Source: Gammaproteobacteria bacterium (lineage in GTDB: Bacteria > Pseudomonadota > Gammaproteobacteria > HK1). From it: DNA of 52,957 nucleotides. Shown piece by piece: positions 17,841 to 25,644 of this stretch. Each line of letters opens with the position of its first letter. Within the stretch, counting starts at the first letter, position 1. The DNA lies in contig JAACFO010000016.1 of the NCBI GenBank assembly GCA_009937425.1, forward strand, positions 1-52,957, read 5' to 3'. The position numbers and the translations under genes are program-made. The notes below the pieces were generated by a model, which was not told where the DNA came from, ran no database searches, and saw nothing but the letters and a program-made list of their open reading frames with translations.

Positions 17841-18497
17841 ATGCATCTCACGACCGTACCCACTATCGCGCTCAAACTGGGATTCCTACACCTCACCGAT
17901 TGCCGCATAGCCGCGAGCAGCGACGAGCTCCGGAGCATTTATGAGGAGATCGCAAGCACGGCCCGAGAGCGTTTTTCCGACACTCCCTTCGGCGAGCATC
18001 CTGTGGCTGCCGGCGTTCGCCGTTTATTCAAGTCAGTCGGGATCGATCCGTCTCGTTACCGTCCATCCGGTGAAGCATTGGTGCGCCGTATCCTCAAGGG
18101 TCAGGAGCTTTATTACGTCAACAACATCGTCGACATCAATAATATCTGTTCCATAGAATCGTTGTTCCCTCTCGGCGCGTACGATTACAAACATGTTGTT
18201 GGTGACGTGAGTATACGTTTGGGCACGAGTGATGAGAGCTACCGCGGAATTGGTAAAGAAATAAACATCGCCGGCAAACTTGTCAGCGCCGACGGTGGTG
18301 GTGCCTTCGGAAGTCCAATTGCAGATTCTGATCGCACCAAAATCACAGACGATACCAGGGACGTTCTGATTTTACTCTATGCACCGGAGTCAACTGAAGA
18401 CAGTGACATTGACGGCACACTGAATCGATTCGCGTACCTGGCAGCGGAACATGCCGGTGCACAGATTGGAGAATCCGGTATCCACTCTGAATCCTAG
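17841..18497 (+). CDS. B3/B4 tRNA-binding-domain protein
   Basis: This is a 218-residue stand-alone B3/B4-domain protein. The pattern PSRYRPSGEALVRRILKG, then LYYVNNIVDINNICSI, is the signature of the domain found in the phenylalanyl-tRNA synthetase beta chain, where it edits mis-charged tRNA. Free-standing copies are common; their substrate is mostly unknown and may be a mischarged aminoacyl-tRNA. The ATG at 17841 is chosen over upstream openings that overlap the previous gene. It is the last chromosomal gene before the integron and ends 39 bp from the intI stop, tail to tail. Confidence 0.82.
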   Translation: MHLTTVPTIALKLGFLHLTDCRIAASSDELRSIYEEIASTARERFSDTPFGEHPVAAGVRRLFKSVGIDPSRYRPSGEALVRRILKGQELYYVNNIVDINNICSIESLFPLGAYDYKHVVGDVSIRLGTSDESYRGIGKEINIAGKLVSADGGGAFGSPIADSDRTKITDDTRDVLILLYAPESTEDSDIDGTLNRFAYLAAEHAGAQIGESGIHSES

Positions 18498-18535
18498 TTT
18501 TATTCGATTTCTATCGAGCAAGGGTGATTGAAGAG

Positions 18536-19528
18536 TCAGGTTTCGAAGGATCTCAACGCATCGCCAAGAGGGCTTTTCACCGCCATACCGCCTCGCTCGA
18601 GCACGTGCGTATAAATCTGAGTCGTACGAACATCAGTGTGCCCGAGTTGCTCCTGCACCGTGCGGATATCCATACCTCGCTCAAGCAGATGCGTAGCGAA
18701 TGAATGCCGAAGGGTGTGACAACTGGTCGGCTTGTCGATGCCGGCATCACGCGCCGCGTTACGAATCGCTCGTTGCACGGCACTTTCGTTGATGTGATGT
18801 CGTCGTACGGATTCGGAACGGGGATCCCGACTGACGCCGGAAGCAGGGAAAACGTACTGCCAACCCCACATCATGGCCGCACCGGGATACTTACGCTCGA
18901 GCGCGTACGGCAGATAGACTTTTGCTCTGCCGTCAGATTGATCACGCTCGAAGATCGTGCGGCAACTGGCGAAATGTCGTTCAAGAGGAACGTTGAGCTC
19001 GCCAGGCAGCGTTACGATTCGATCCTTACCGCCCTTTGCATTGCGAATGAAGAGAGCCGCGTGTCCAAAATCGACGTCCTTGACACGCAAGCGCACGCAC
19101 TCCATGAGTCTGAGGCCGGATCCGTAGAGAAGACACCCGATGAGCCAATGGTAGCCTTTGAGTCGACTAAGAATTAGCCCGACCTCTTCTTGGTCGAGCA
19201 CCGTGGGTAACCCTCGTGGACGTTTTGCCCTGACAATTCCCGGCACGGTACCGAGCGGCCGCGCGAGCACTGCTTTATAGAGGAAGGACAGTGCACTCAA
19301 CGCTTGATTCTGTGTGGCGGGTGCAACAACGAGATCAACAGCCAGATGAGAGAGAAACGCGGCCACCTCCGTCTCCGCCATGTCGGTCGGATGACGCTTG
19401 TGGTGGTACAGAATGAATCGCTTCACCCACCCGACGTAAGCCTCCTCGGTTCGGATGCTGTAGTGCCTAATCCGGATTGTTTCGCGCAGAGAATCAAGAA
19501 ACGGTGAGAAACCTCTACGGCGATCCAT
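18536..19528 (-). CDS. intI: Integron integrase IntI
   Basis: This tyrosine recombinase inserts and excises gene cassettes at attI and attC. From ATG 19528 (GAGG eight bases upstream) it has 330 residues; GTG 19537 would add three. All catalytic residues are present: R140 (GSGLRLMECVRLRVKD), H271 and R274 (CHTLRHSFATHLLERG), H297 (LGHTDVRT) and Y306 (TQIYTH). The integron-specific extra domain ALERKYPGAAMMWGWQYVFPA at 209-229 separates it from XerC/XerD and phage integrases. It is transcribed away from the array, the usual chromosomal integron layout. Nothing suggests inactivation. Confidence 0.97.
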   Translation of the reverse strand: MDRRRGFSPFLDSLRETIRIRHYSIRTEEAYVGWVKRFILYHHKRHPTDMAETEVAAFLSHLAVDLVVAPATQNQALSALSFLYKAVLARPLGTVPGIVRAKRPRGLPTVLDQEEVGLILSRLKGYHWLIGCLLYGSGLRLMECVRLRVKDVDFGHAALFIRNAKGGKDRIVTLPGELNVPLERHFASCRTIFERDQSDGRAKVYLPYALERKYPGAAMMWGWQYVFPASGVSRDPRSESVRRHHINESAVQRAIRNAARDAGIDKPTSCHTLRHSFATHLLERGMDIRTVQEQLGHTDVRTTQIYTHVLERGGMAVKSPLGDALRSFET

Positions 19529-19556
19529 CGCCAACACCTCGATGCAGGAAAAGTAG

Positions 19557-19586
19557 ACTGTATGAACTCAGCTTCGATCACTGCAA
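19557..19586 (-). promoter_or_regulatory. Possible intI promoter
   Basis: On the minus strand TTGCAG (19581-19586) and TACAGT (19557-19562) are 18 bp apart, about 30 bp upstream of the intI start. I looked for a LexA box (CTG-N10-CAG) here and found none that fits. Confidence 0.3.
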
Positions 19587-19688
19587 TCGTAATATGACGA
19601 CAATGTCCTCATATTACGTAGGGCAGATTCCCGGATCGCTGGGTATAGATCGAATGATTCACGTGCAACCGGTTGATTTGTTAGTATT

Positions 19689-19717
19689 TTGACTCAAGGG
19701 GGCAACAAGCCATGATT
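19689..19717 (+). promoter_or_regulatory. Possible cassette promoter Pc
   Basis: TTGACT (19689-19694) and ATGATT (19712-19717), 17 bp apart, form a weak promoter directed into the array about 80 bp before the attI crossover. CATGAT with 16-bp spacing is the alternative -10. This is the expected place for Pc, but the -10 match is poor. Confidence 0.35.
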
Positions 19718-19752
19718 ACGGGTGTTTCGAGCGGAGGCGGGATAGGTGGACA

Positions 19753-19800
19753 ATGTCCGTGTTATAACACGGCATATGTCCGTCTAATTGTCTGTTAGGC
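19753..19800 (+). other. attI recombination site
   Basis: The primary integration site. The simple site comprises an inverted L box GTCTAAT (19782-19788), a 5-bp spacer and the R box GTTAGGC (19794-19800), with crossover expected after its G. Direct repeats ATGTCCG at 19753 and 19776 could be the extra integrase-binding sites seen in other attI sites. The first cassette begins immediately after. The whole intI-to-first-gene gap (19529-19848) holds only the promoters, palindrome and attI described here. Confidence 0.85.
19757..19772. promoter_or_regulatory. Perfect 16-bp palindrome in the attI region
   Basis: CCGTGTTATAACACGG is a perfect inverted repeat 22 bp before the crossover core. ATGTCCG occurs on its left edge (19753) and again at 19776, a 23-bp direct repeat. 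It may be an operator or accessory integrase sites of attI. Confidence 0.6.
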
Positions 19801-19848
19801 CGCTACCCTGATGAAGTAGCGTAAGATCGTTAAGAGTGGAGAACTAAC

Positions 19849-20142
19849 ATGCCAAAAGGATACTGGGTCAGCATGCATCGGCGTCCGGCGGATCCCGACA
19901 AGCATGCAGCGTATCGCGAGATTGCAATACCCGCAATCCAGGCAGCGGGAGGTAAGTTCCTTGTCATCGGCGGAAAACCCCAGGCGCGGGAGTTCGGGTT
20001 GGAACAAAGAACCGTCGTAGTTGAATTCTTTTCTCATGAGGCGGCGCTCAATGCCTATGAGAGCGAGGACTACCAACGCGCGCTGGCAGCTCTCGGCGAT
20101 GGCGCAGAGCGGGACGTGCGGATCGTCGAGGGCGTCGAGTAG
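19849..20142 (+). CDS. Cassette 1: DUF1330 protein (copy 1 of 3)
   Basis: This 97-residue protein begins MPKGYWVSMHRRPADPDKHAAYRE and continues AIPAIQAAGGKFLVIGG, the pattern of DUF1330, a dimeric ferredoxin-like alpha/beta-barrel family related to small monooxygenases. No catalytic role is established. It is the first cassette after attI, so it has the best chance of being read from Pc. GGAGAA lies a few bases upstream of the ATG. Two nearly identical genes occur in cassettes 10 and 32, with matching flanks up to the attC. Confidence 0.88.
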   Translation: MPKGYWVSMHRRPADPDKHAAYREIAIPAIQAAGGKFLVIGGKPQAREFGLEQRTVVVEFFSHEAALNAYESEDYQRALAALGDGAERDVRIVEGVE

Positions 20143-20181
20143 CGATTGGGTTTTAAGGGACGGCCGCCGATAGATCCAGCG

Positions 20182-20253
20182 GCCTAACAAGGCGCTGCAG
20201 CTGACAGCCAACCCGCTTCGCGGCTTGTCCGCAGCTGAGCTTGGTCGTTATGC
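20182..20253 (+). repeat. attC site of cassette 1
   Basis: Main-family site, 72 bp. R'' GCCTAAC, R' GTTATGC. Inner arms GCTGCAGCTGAC and GTCCGCAGCTGAGC can fold as a hairpin. Confidence 0.92.
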
Positions 20254-20368
20254 GGCGTATTTTGAACCTTGAGTCGGATTTACACTAGAGATTGCGATTG
20301 TCCCGATTGCGTAGAAAACCACTGAGGGGTATCAATGGCATGGGCGCACTTGGAGGAGGGATGAGCTA

Positions 20369-20662
20369 ATGCGGGAGTTTGTTCTGAAAGCCGAATTCGA
20401 AGTGAAGGAAGGAGCCCCAGAGATTCTGATCAATGCCGGGCTACGCGAAGGTGCCGCTGTGCTCCGTGATGAACCAGGCTGCCGAGTCTTTGACATTGTG
20501 GTCAGCGGTGAAGGGGATCAGAAAGGGTTTTTCTATGAGGTATTCGACGACGAAGTCGCTCGCGAAAAGCATCGGGAATCGCCTCACTTAGTAGAGTTCC
20601 GATCTGCGATTGAAGCCCTAACGATAGAGTGGGAAGTCACGTATTTTTGGCGGATCACCTAA
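20369..20662 (+). CDS. Cassette 2: ABM-type antibiotic biosynthesis monooxygenase-like protein
   Basis: This 97-residue protein has the ABM/quinol-monooxygenase pattern: a first strand (FVLKAEFEVKEG), the central DEPGCRVFDIVVSGEG and FYEVFDDEVAREKHRESPHLVEF. The family forms dimeric alpha/beta barrels; some members oxidise quinones or polyketides without cofactor, others have unknown roles. A strong GGAGGAGGG at 20352-20360 decides the ATG at 20369. 115 bp of leader without a gene precede it in the cassette. Confidence 0.82.
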   Translation: MREFVLKAEFEVKEGAPEILINAGLREGAAVLRDEPGCRVFDIVVSGEGDQKGFFYEVFDDEVAREKHRESPHLVEFRSAIEALTIEWEVTYFWRIT

Positions 20663-20744
20663 TGAAACAGGCGAATATTGGTGCTGTACTCGAATTGACC
20701 ACTCCGACCGAGGTCAAACTGCCGGTACATGGCGCGAAGATGCC

Positions 20745-20816
20745 ACCTAACAAGGCGCTGCAGCTGACGGCCAACCCGCTTCGCGGCTTGTCCGCAGCTG
20801 AGCTTGGTCGTTAGAC
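20745..20816 (+). repeat. attC site of cassette 2
   Basis: Main-family site, 72 bp. R'' ACCTAAC, R' GTTAGAC. The two ends of cassette 2 (GTTATGC and ACCTAAC) do not match. Confidence 0.9.
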
Positions 20817-20845
20817 CGTATGGATCTAGCAACTAAGGAGGGCAT

Positions 20846-21241
20846 ATGAAAGAACTGCGAGCGTTGATTGAAGGGTATCGCGCCACATGGGAGAAGATAT
20901 TGTGCGAGACGGATAACGTTGATGAGGTGAATCGCTTCTTTCATCTCCCATGCATGTTTGTGGGCGCCGACGGCTCGGTCTCACTATTCATCGTCCCGGA
21001 AGATATCAGTACGTTCCACCGTCCGCGACTGGAATCCTTTCAAAAAGGTGGTGTAAGGAAACCGAAAACAAAACACTTCGAGGTGATTGGGCTAGGCACG
21101 CATAGCGCACTGGTATCTGTCACTTGGGAACAGTGTCGCGAAGATGATTCTGTTGAAAGAAGTTGGCGCCATTCATACAACGCCATAAAGACGGATATGG
21201 GATGGAGGATATTGGTTTCCACTTTCCAATCGGGTGCGTAG
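20846..21241 (+). CDS. Cassette 3: SnoaL/NTF2-like protein
   Basis: This 131-residue protein probably has the NTF2-like cone fold: an N-terminal helix (LRALIEGYRATWEKIL), FFHLPCMFVGADGSVSLF, then HSALVSVTWEQCREDDSVERSWRHSYNAIKTDMGWRILVSTFQ. The W-R-I ending strand is typical. Such proteins are isomerases, cyclases or binding proteins; no catalytic residues can be assigned. AAGGAGGGC lies just before the ATG. Confidence 0.7.
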   Translation: MKELRALIEGYRATWEKILCETDNVDEVNRFFHLPCMFVGADGSVSLFIVPEDISTFHRPRLESFQKGGVRKPKTKHFEVIGLGTHSALVSVTWEQCREDDSVERSWRHSYNAIKTDMGWRILVSTFQSGA

Positions 21242-21267
21242 GAGAGCAAGAGTGACGGTGGAACGCG

Positions 21268-21337
21268 GTCTAACAAGGCGCTGCAGCCGACAGCGTGCCG
21301 CAATGCGGCCCGCTGCGGCTGAGCTTGGTCGTTAGGC
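21268..21337 (+). repeat. attC site of cassette 3
   Basis: 70 bp, R'' GTCTAAC, R' GTTAGGC. R'' is the exact complement of the box that opens cassette 3 (GTTAGAC). Its inner arm GCAGCCGACAGCG / CGCTGCGGCTGAGC differs from the main family. Confidence 0.9.
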
Positions 21338-21421
21338 GGCTGGACATAGCTTTCTATTTCTCTGGAGGCTTTGAGGGCAGAGAATGAACAATCCAAAAGC
21401 GATGATTCGGGAGGAGTGCAA

Positions 21422-21733
21422 ATGATTACTGAAATAGTCACTTTCAAACTACCGGATGGAACTACGAGAGAAGAGGTGATTTCAAACTATGAGAAGACGG
21501 CACCAACATGGAGAGAAAATCCAGATTTGATCAGAAAGAACTATCTTTTCGACGCCGATAAAGGCATCGCCGGAGGGGTTTACCTATGGAAAGAGAAAGC
21601 CCACGCGGAGAAGTGGCATGGCGCTGAGTTCCGGAAGAAAGTGAAGGAAATTTACGGCGCTGAGCCAGAAAGTCAGTTTTTTGAAACACCGATCGTAGTA
21701 GACAACCTAGCTGGTGAGATTGCGAAGGACTAG
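21422..21733 (+). CDS. Cassette 4: YdhR-like small monooxygenase-fold protein
   Basis: From ATG 21422 (GGAGG eight bases upstream) the product is 103 residues. MITEIVTFKLPDGTTREEVISNYEKTAPTWRENPDLIRKNYLFD and GGVYLWKEKAHAEKWHGAEF match the YdhR/ABM-related dimeric alpha/beta barrel family. Members are putative monooxygenases for aromatic substrates; activity is unproven. A start at 21371 is open but has no ribosome-binding site. Confidence 0.78.
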   Translation: MITEIVTFKLPDGTTREEVISNYEKTAPTWRENPDLIRKNYLFDADKGIAGGVYLWKEKAHAEKWHGAEFRKKVKEIYGAEPESQFFETPIVVDNLAGEIAKD

Positions 21734-21748
21734 GATGGCGTGGCGCAC

Positions 21749-21818
21749 GCCTAACAAGGCGCTGCAGCTGACGGCGTGCCGCTTCGCGGCTCGCCGCAGC
21801 TGAGCTTGGTCGTTATGT
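21749..21818 (+). repeat. attC site of cassette 4
   Basis: Main-family variant, 70 bp. R'' GCCTAAC, R' GTTATGT. Loop GGCGTGCCGCTTCGCGGCTCGCC. Confidence 0.92.
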
Positions 21819-21869
21819 GTGAGCAGGAAACAGCACAATTACCTGTGTCAGAAAAATTGAGGGAAAGCT

Positions 21870-22277
21870 ATGAATATAGAAGGGGAATGCCATTGCGGCG
21901 AGATCACATTTAGTGCCGAGGTAAACCCAGATCAAGTTATCGTTTGCCACTGCTCCGATTGCCAAGCGTTATCTGGTTCACCTTATCGTACGATCATTCC
22001 TGCTCTTGAGGGTACATTTCAAATAAAAAGTGGTAACCCTACAATCTACGTTAAGACGGCTGAAAGTGGCGCCCAGCGCGAGCAGGCTTTTTGTCCAGAA
22101 TGCGGATCTCCTATTTACGCTGCTCCTGCGGGAGAAGCGGCATTACAATATATTGGAATTCGAGTTGGGTTGATAAAGCAAAAAGGTCAACTTACTCCCA
22201 ATAAACAAATCTGGTGTCGCTCTGCCCGGGATTGGGTGCAAGACTTATCAGATGTTCCGAAATCTGAGACACAATAG
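21870..22277 (+). CDS. Cassette 5: GFA-family zinc protein
   Basis: This 135-residue protein is of the glutathione-dependent formaldehyde-activating (GFA/Mss4-like) family. All expected zinc ligands are present: C7 and C9 (ECHCG), C26, C28 and C31 (CHCSDCQ), C75 and C78 (CPECGSP). The family binds glutathione adducts or acts in small-molecule detoxification, though most members have no proven reaction. Codon use is more AT-rich than in the chromosomal genes, and its attC belongs to the second family, both pointing to recent acquisition. Confidence 0.88.
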   Translation: MNIEGECHCGEITFSAEVNPDQVIVCHCSDCQALSGSPYRTIIPALEGTFQIKSGNPTIYVKTAESGAQREQAFCPECGSPIYAAPAGEAALQYIGIRVGLIKQKGQLTPNKQIWCRSARDWVQDLSDVPKSETQ

Positions 22278-22296
22278 TCAAGGGTGGAGGCCACAC

Positions 22297-22368
22297 ACAT
22301 AACGAGCGCATGCAGTCCGACCGCCAAGAGGCTACGCCTTTTAGCGGCGGCTGTGCGGGGCATTAGGC
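22297..22368 (+). repeat. attC site of cassette 5 (second attC family)
   Basis: 72 bp, R'' ACATAAC (complement of the GTTATGT opening cassette 5), R' ATTAGGC. Interior GAGCGCATGCAGTCCGAC ... CTGTGCGGGGC is unlike the main family but like the sites at 25524 and 33834. Confidence 0.85.
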
Positions 22369-22377
22369 GACGTAACC

Positions 22378-22668
22378 GTGTTATCGATTAGTGAAGCACG
22401 AGAGATGGTCGAAGAGGCCATCGCCAAGCTCACGCCTATCAATGAACACTGGGTAATTCTCGATCAATATACGATCGAGAAGCCATGGGGATGGATCTTC
22501 TTTTACGATTCGGGGGAGTACGTGAAAACTGGAGACGGAAAGTTCCAACTCGTCGGTAACGCCCCCTACATCGTTAATAAGGAAACACATGAGCTCGTTG
22601 CTACGGGTACCGCCGAAGATATCGAGGTCTATATTGCCGACTATGAAGCCACAATTCGGCGTCTTTGA
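22378..22668 (+). CDS. Cassette 6: Imm35/YrhB-like protein (copy 1 of 2)
   Basis: This 96-residue protein starts at GTG 22378, only nine bases after the cassette boundary, so there is no room for a promoter or a normal leader. The pattern WVILDQYTIEKPWGWIFFYDSGEY, then GNAPYIVNKETHELVATGTAEDIEVYIADYE, matches the Imm35/YrhB group. Imm35 proteins are predicted immunity proteins of polymorphic toxins, but no toxin is in this cassette. A close paralogue is cassette 28. Confidence 0.75.
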   Translation: MLSISEAREMVEEAIAKLTPINEHWVILDQYTIEKPWGWIFFYDSGEYVKTGDGKFQLVGNAPYIVNKETHELVATGTAEDIEVYIADYEATIRRL

Positions 22669-22673
22669 GGGTC

Positions 22674-22743
22674 GCCTAACAAGGCGCTGCAGCTGACGGC
22701 GTGACGCTTCGCGGCTCGCCGCAGCTGAGCTTGGTCGTTAGGC
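22674..22743 (+). repeat. attC site of cassette 6
   Basis: Main-family variant, 70 bp. R'' GCCTAAC, R' GTTAGGC. Confidence 0.92.
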
Positions 22744-22761
22744 GGTGATAATCGGAGGTCC

Positions 22762-23526
22762 GTGCAGTTGAAAAAGATCGGAATTGTTGGCGGAGTGTCG
22801 TGGATATCGACTGTCGAATACTACAAGACAATTTGTCAGTTGAGCCATGAACACCAACACGAACGGGCTCCCGAAGGGCCTCCCGCGGTGCCCGAGATAA
22901 TCATTGAGTCCCTGAATATCAATAAATCCTTCAATCTCAGAGGGCAGCCCGGAGACGATGCCTCATGGCGGCAATACGAGGCATATTTCCGGGGGGCGCT
23001 GAAGCGACTAGAAGCTAGCGGTGTTGACTTCGCCATAATCGCGAGCAATACACCGCACAACCGATACGACTCGATCACTGAAGGTATCGGAGTTCCGGTA
23101 CTTAACATCTTTGAGGAAGTAGCAAAGGAGTGTGCGAGAAACAGTGTACGTAACACGCTGATTCTCGGTACCGCACCAACAATGTCATCACCCGTTTTCC
23201 CCGTTGTCCTAGAGAAACACGGAATTTTCGGCACTGTTCCCCAGGCCGACCATGACCAAGCAATGATCATCTCGCTTATCGACAAGTTACAGGCTGGCGA
23301 AAACCACGCGGCGGCAGAGTTGATTCAAGGCCTCGCGATGACATATTTATCAATGAATTCGGACGAACGGCAATCCGTATGCCTGTCGTGCACCGAACTC
23401 CCACTGGCGTTTCCTGAGTTCGTCGATGCACCGACGTTTGAGATGAATGGGGTTCTTTACTTGAATACCACCATAGTCCATGCCAAGGCAGCGTTCGATT
23501 ACGCGGTGTCGACCAATGTCGCCTAA
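22762..23526 (+). CDS. Cassette 7: Aspartate/glutamate racemase-family protein
   Basis: This 254-residue protein has the Asp/Glu racemase fold. KIGIVGGVSWISTVEYYKTI is the N-terminal signature. The first catalytic region, which normally reads SNT followed by a Cys or Ala, is IIASNTPHNRYD, so the first cysteine appears replaced by Pro/His. The second catalytic cysteine is present in CLSCTELPLAF. Loss of one cysteine suggests a one-base or different activity rather than true racemisation. The start is GTG 22762 with GGAGG upstream. The TAA stop lies inside the attC R'' box. Confidence 0.82.
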   Translation: MQLKKIGIVGGVSWISTVEYYKTICQLSHEHQHERAPEGPPAVPEIIIESLNINKSFNLRGQPGDDASWRQYEAYFRGALKRLEASGVDFAIIASNTPHNRYDSITEGIGVPVLNIFEEVAKECARNSVRNTLILGTAPTMSSPVFPVVLEKHGIFGTVPQADHDQAMIISLIDKLQAGENHAAAELIQGLAMTYLSMNSDERQSVCLSCTELPLAFPEFVDAPTFEMNGVLYLNTTIVHAKAAFDYAVSTNVA

Positions 23527-23592
23527 CAAGGCGCTGCAGCTGACGGTCAACCCGCTGCGCAGCTTGTCCGCAGCTGAGCTTGGTCGTTAGGC
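23521..23592 (+). repeat. attC site of cassette 7
   Basis: Main-family site, 72 bp. R'' GCCTAAC includes the stop codon of the cassette gene; R' GTTAGGC. Confidence 0.92.
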
Positions 23593-23615
23593 CGGAGAAA
23601 TACAAAGGAATCGTC

Positions 23616-24254
23616 ATGCAACTCGAGACTGTGGATCACTTGTTGACTACAACTCGCTCGGTGAAGCGGCGGCTAGACTTACAGCGCCCAGTTGAACGTG
23701 AGGTAATCGAGAAGTGTCTCGAAATTGCCACGCAGGCACCCGTCGGGGGATACATTCCGAAGTATCACTTTGTGGTAGTAACGGACGCTGACAAGAAGAA
23801 GCGGATCGGCGATCTTTACCGTAAAGTCTATTACGAAATCTATCTTCCTCACCGAAAAACAATAGAACTCTCGTTTCCGGAGAGAGAGAGCAGATTTCTG
23901 GATGTTACGAATCACCTCGTCGAACATTTTCACGAGGTGCCTGTACACATCATCCCTTGTATCGAAGGACGGGTTGACGAACCTTCGACCTTCAAACAGG
24001 CTTCTGTATATGGTCAGATCTTACCTGCCGCCTGGTCGTTGATGTTGGCTCTGCGTGCGCGGGGCGTGGGGTCATGCTGGACGACATTACACCTAATGCA
24101 TGAGGGCGAGGTCGCAGAACTTCTTGAGATTCCGGACAACATCACTCAAACGGCATTGCTTCCCGTTGCGTATTTCACTGGATCGGACTTCAAACCTGCT
24201 CGGAGAATTCCGGCACGAGAGCGCACCCATTGGGACATGTGGGGATCCCGATAA
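23616..24254 (+). CDS. Cassette 8: Nitroreductase-family oxidoreductase
   Basis: This 212-residue FMN-dependent nitroreductase-fold protein has RSVKRRLDLQRPVEREVIEKCLEIATQAPVGGYIPKYHFVVV (the FMN-binding N-terminus) and ILPAAWSLMLALRARGVGSCWTTLHL (the conserved helix). It ends LPVAYFTGSDFKPARR. Members reduce nitroaromatics, quinones or flavins with NAD(P)H. The ATG at 23616 follows AAAGGAA; an upstream start at 23580 would lie in the attC and is rejected. Confidence 0.88.
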   Translation: MQLETVDHLLTTTRSVKRRLDLQRPVEREVIEKCLEIATQAPVGGYIPKYHFVVVTDADKKKRIGDLYRKVYYEIYLPHRKTIELSFPERESRFLDVTNHLVEHFHEVPVHIIPCIEGRVDEPSTFKQASVYGQILPAAWSLMLALRARGVGSCWTTLHLMHEGEVAELLEIPDNITQTALLPVAYFTGSDFKPARRIPARERTHWDMWGSR

Positions 24255-24288
24255 CAATGGAGAAAGCGGCACATTCGCCGTTAAATCA

Positions 24289-24375
24289 GCCTAACAAGGC
24301 GCTGCAGCTGACGCGGTTTGACGCTGGCAGTTTCCCTATGCGCTCCGTCCGCGCAGCTGAGCTTGGTCGTTATGT
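24289..24375 (+). repeat. attC site of cassette 8 (long variant)
   Basis: 87 bp, R'' GCCTAAC, R' GTTATGT. Longer interior (GACGCGGTTTGACGC ... CGCTCCGTCCGCGCAGC). The 143 bp from 24376 to the next start hold no gene that I can see. Confidence 0.9.
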
Positions 24376-24518
24376 GCGAGAGCGCCATCGATAAGACTAG
24401 CAACTCGGCATTAGTAAAAGACAATCGAGTTTTCCTTTTGGGAAATGAGTGCAAAAATGAGTGAACTAACGATCTGTTAGTCAGTAGATCAAATTAAAAC
24501 AACACTGAGGAACACAAT

Positions 24519-25475
24519 ATGATTTCAGTCGCAGCTGTCCAGCACCCTTCCGATTACCTAAATCGAGATGGCTGTCTTGAACGGGCTGTCGAGGTAATCA
24601 AACAGGCCGCGAGCGAGAATTTAGAACTTCTTGTTTTTCCTGAAGGATGGCTGCCTGGGTATCCAATGTATGTTTGGGGAATGATTCCGACCAACAATTC
24701 GGGTGAGTTCGATCAGTTATACCGGCGGCATTTTTCCAATTCAATTGATCTGGCCAAAGATCAGCTGGCGCCTGTTCGAGAGGCGGCACACGAATATGGC
24801 GTAGTTGTGGTGATGTGTATAAATGAGCGTGCCGGAGAATTGAGCGCAGGCACTATCTACAATACGGCGGTAACTATAGACGCCACAGGCGAAATACTGA
24901 ATGTCCACAGAAAAGTGATGCCGACCAATGCTGAGCGCACTGTTTGGGGTTTTGGCGATGGTCGTGGCTTGAATGTTGTCGATACCGCCGTTGGTCGTGT
25001 TGGCGTGCTCCTTTGTTGGGAAAATTTCATGCCTTTGGCCCGAGCTGCCATTTACGCACAGAATGTGGAGATCTACTGCGCACCAACGGCCGATCATCGT
25101 GAAAATTGGCTGGCTTCGATGCAACATATCGGACGTGAAGCCTCAGCCTTTGTGATTGGCGTTGCGCCAGCATTGGAAGACAGTGATATTCCTCTCGATT
25201 TACCATCGCGGGACAGCATTTCTCCTACCAAGGGCGAATGGTTGATGCCAGGTAACGGGATCATTTGTTCACCTTTAGGTGAGATAATTGCCGGCCCAAT
25301 GCGACAGAAAAAGGGATTGTTGAAAGCTGATATTGATTTGGATGATGTTCGCTCTGCACGCCGAACATTTGATGTGGCTGGTCACTACTCGAGGCCGGAT
25401 ATCTTCAAGCTGGAGGTGGACCGCCAGCATAGATCATCCGTCACCTTCATTAATTCCGAACACTCCGAGAATTGA
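24519..25475 (+). CDS. Cassette 9: Nitrilase / carbon-nitrogen hydrolase
   Basis: This is a complete 318-residue member of the nitrilase superfamily. The catalytic residues are E42 (VFPEGWLPGYP), K132 (HRKVMPTNAE) and C166 (LLCWENFMP). The CWEN motif, rather than the CYD/CFD of amidases, favours true nitrilase or cyanide hydratase-like activity, that is, conversion of a nitrile to a carboxylic acid and ammonia. Length is normal. Codon use is AT-richer than the chromosomal genes and the attC is of the second family, so it probably came from another host. Confidence 0.9.
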   Translation: MISVAAVQHPSDYLNRDGCLERAVEVIKQAASENLELLVFPEGWLPGYPMYVWGMIPTNNSGEFDQLYRRHFSNSIDLAKDQLAPVREAAHEYGVVVVMCINERAGELSAGTIYNTAVTIDATGEILNVHRKVMPTNAERTVWGFGDGRGLNVVDTAVGRVGVLLCWENFMPLARAAIYAQNVEIYCAPTADHRENWLASMQHIGREASAFVIGVAPALEDSDIPLDLPSRDSISPTKGEWLMPGNGIICSPLGEIIAGPMRQKKGLLKADIDLDDVRSARRTFDVAGHYSRPDIFKLEVDRQHRSSVTFINSEHSEN

Positions 25476-25523
25476 TTCCAAGCCTCTTACGTTAATATCG
25501 TGATAAACTTGTTTCAAAAATGC

Positions 25524-25596
25524 ACATAACAAGCGCATGCAGTCGGACAAAGTGCCCGCTGCGCGTGCACTTTGTCGCTGACGCGGAGCCTTAGGC
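25524..25596 (+). repeat. attC site of cassette 9 (second attC family)
   Basis: 73 bp, R'' ACATAAC, complementary to the GTTATGT opening the cassette. The final box reads CTTAGGC, so the crossover G is replaced by C. Confidence 0.8.
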
Positions 25597-25644
25597 GGCT
25601 ACATTGATGACATAGCGCGTGATCGCTAGGAATGGAGAAATAAC

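Noticed and set aside
19557-19660. LexA box for SOS control of intI
   Set aside because: CTGTATGAACTCAG near 19558 has only eight bases between CTG and CAG where a LexA box needs ten.
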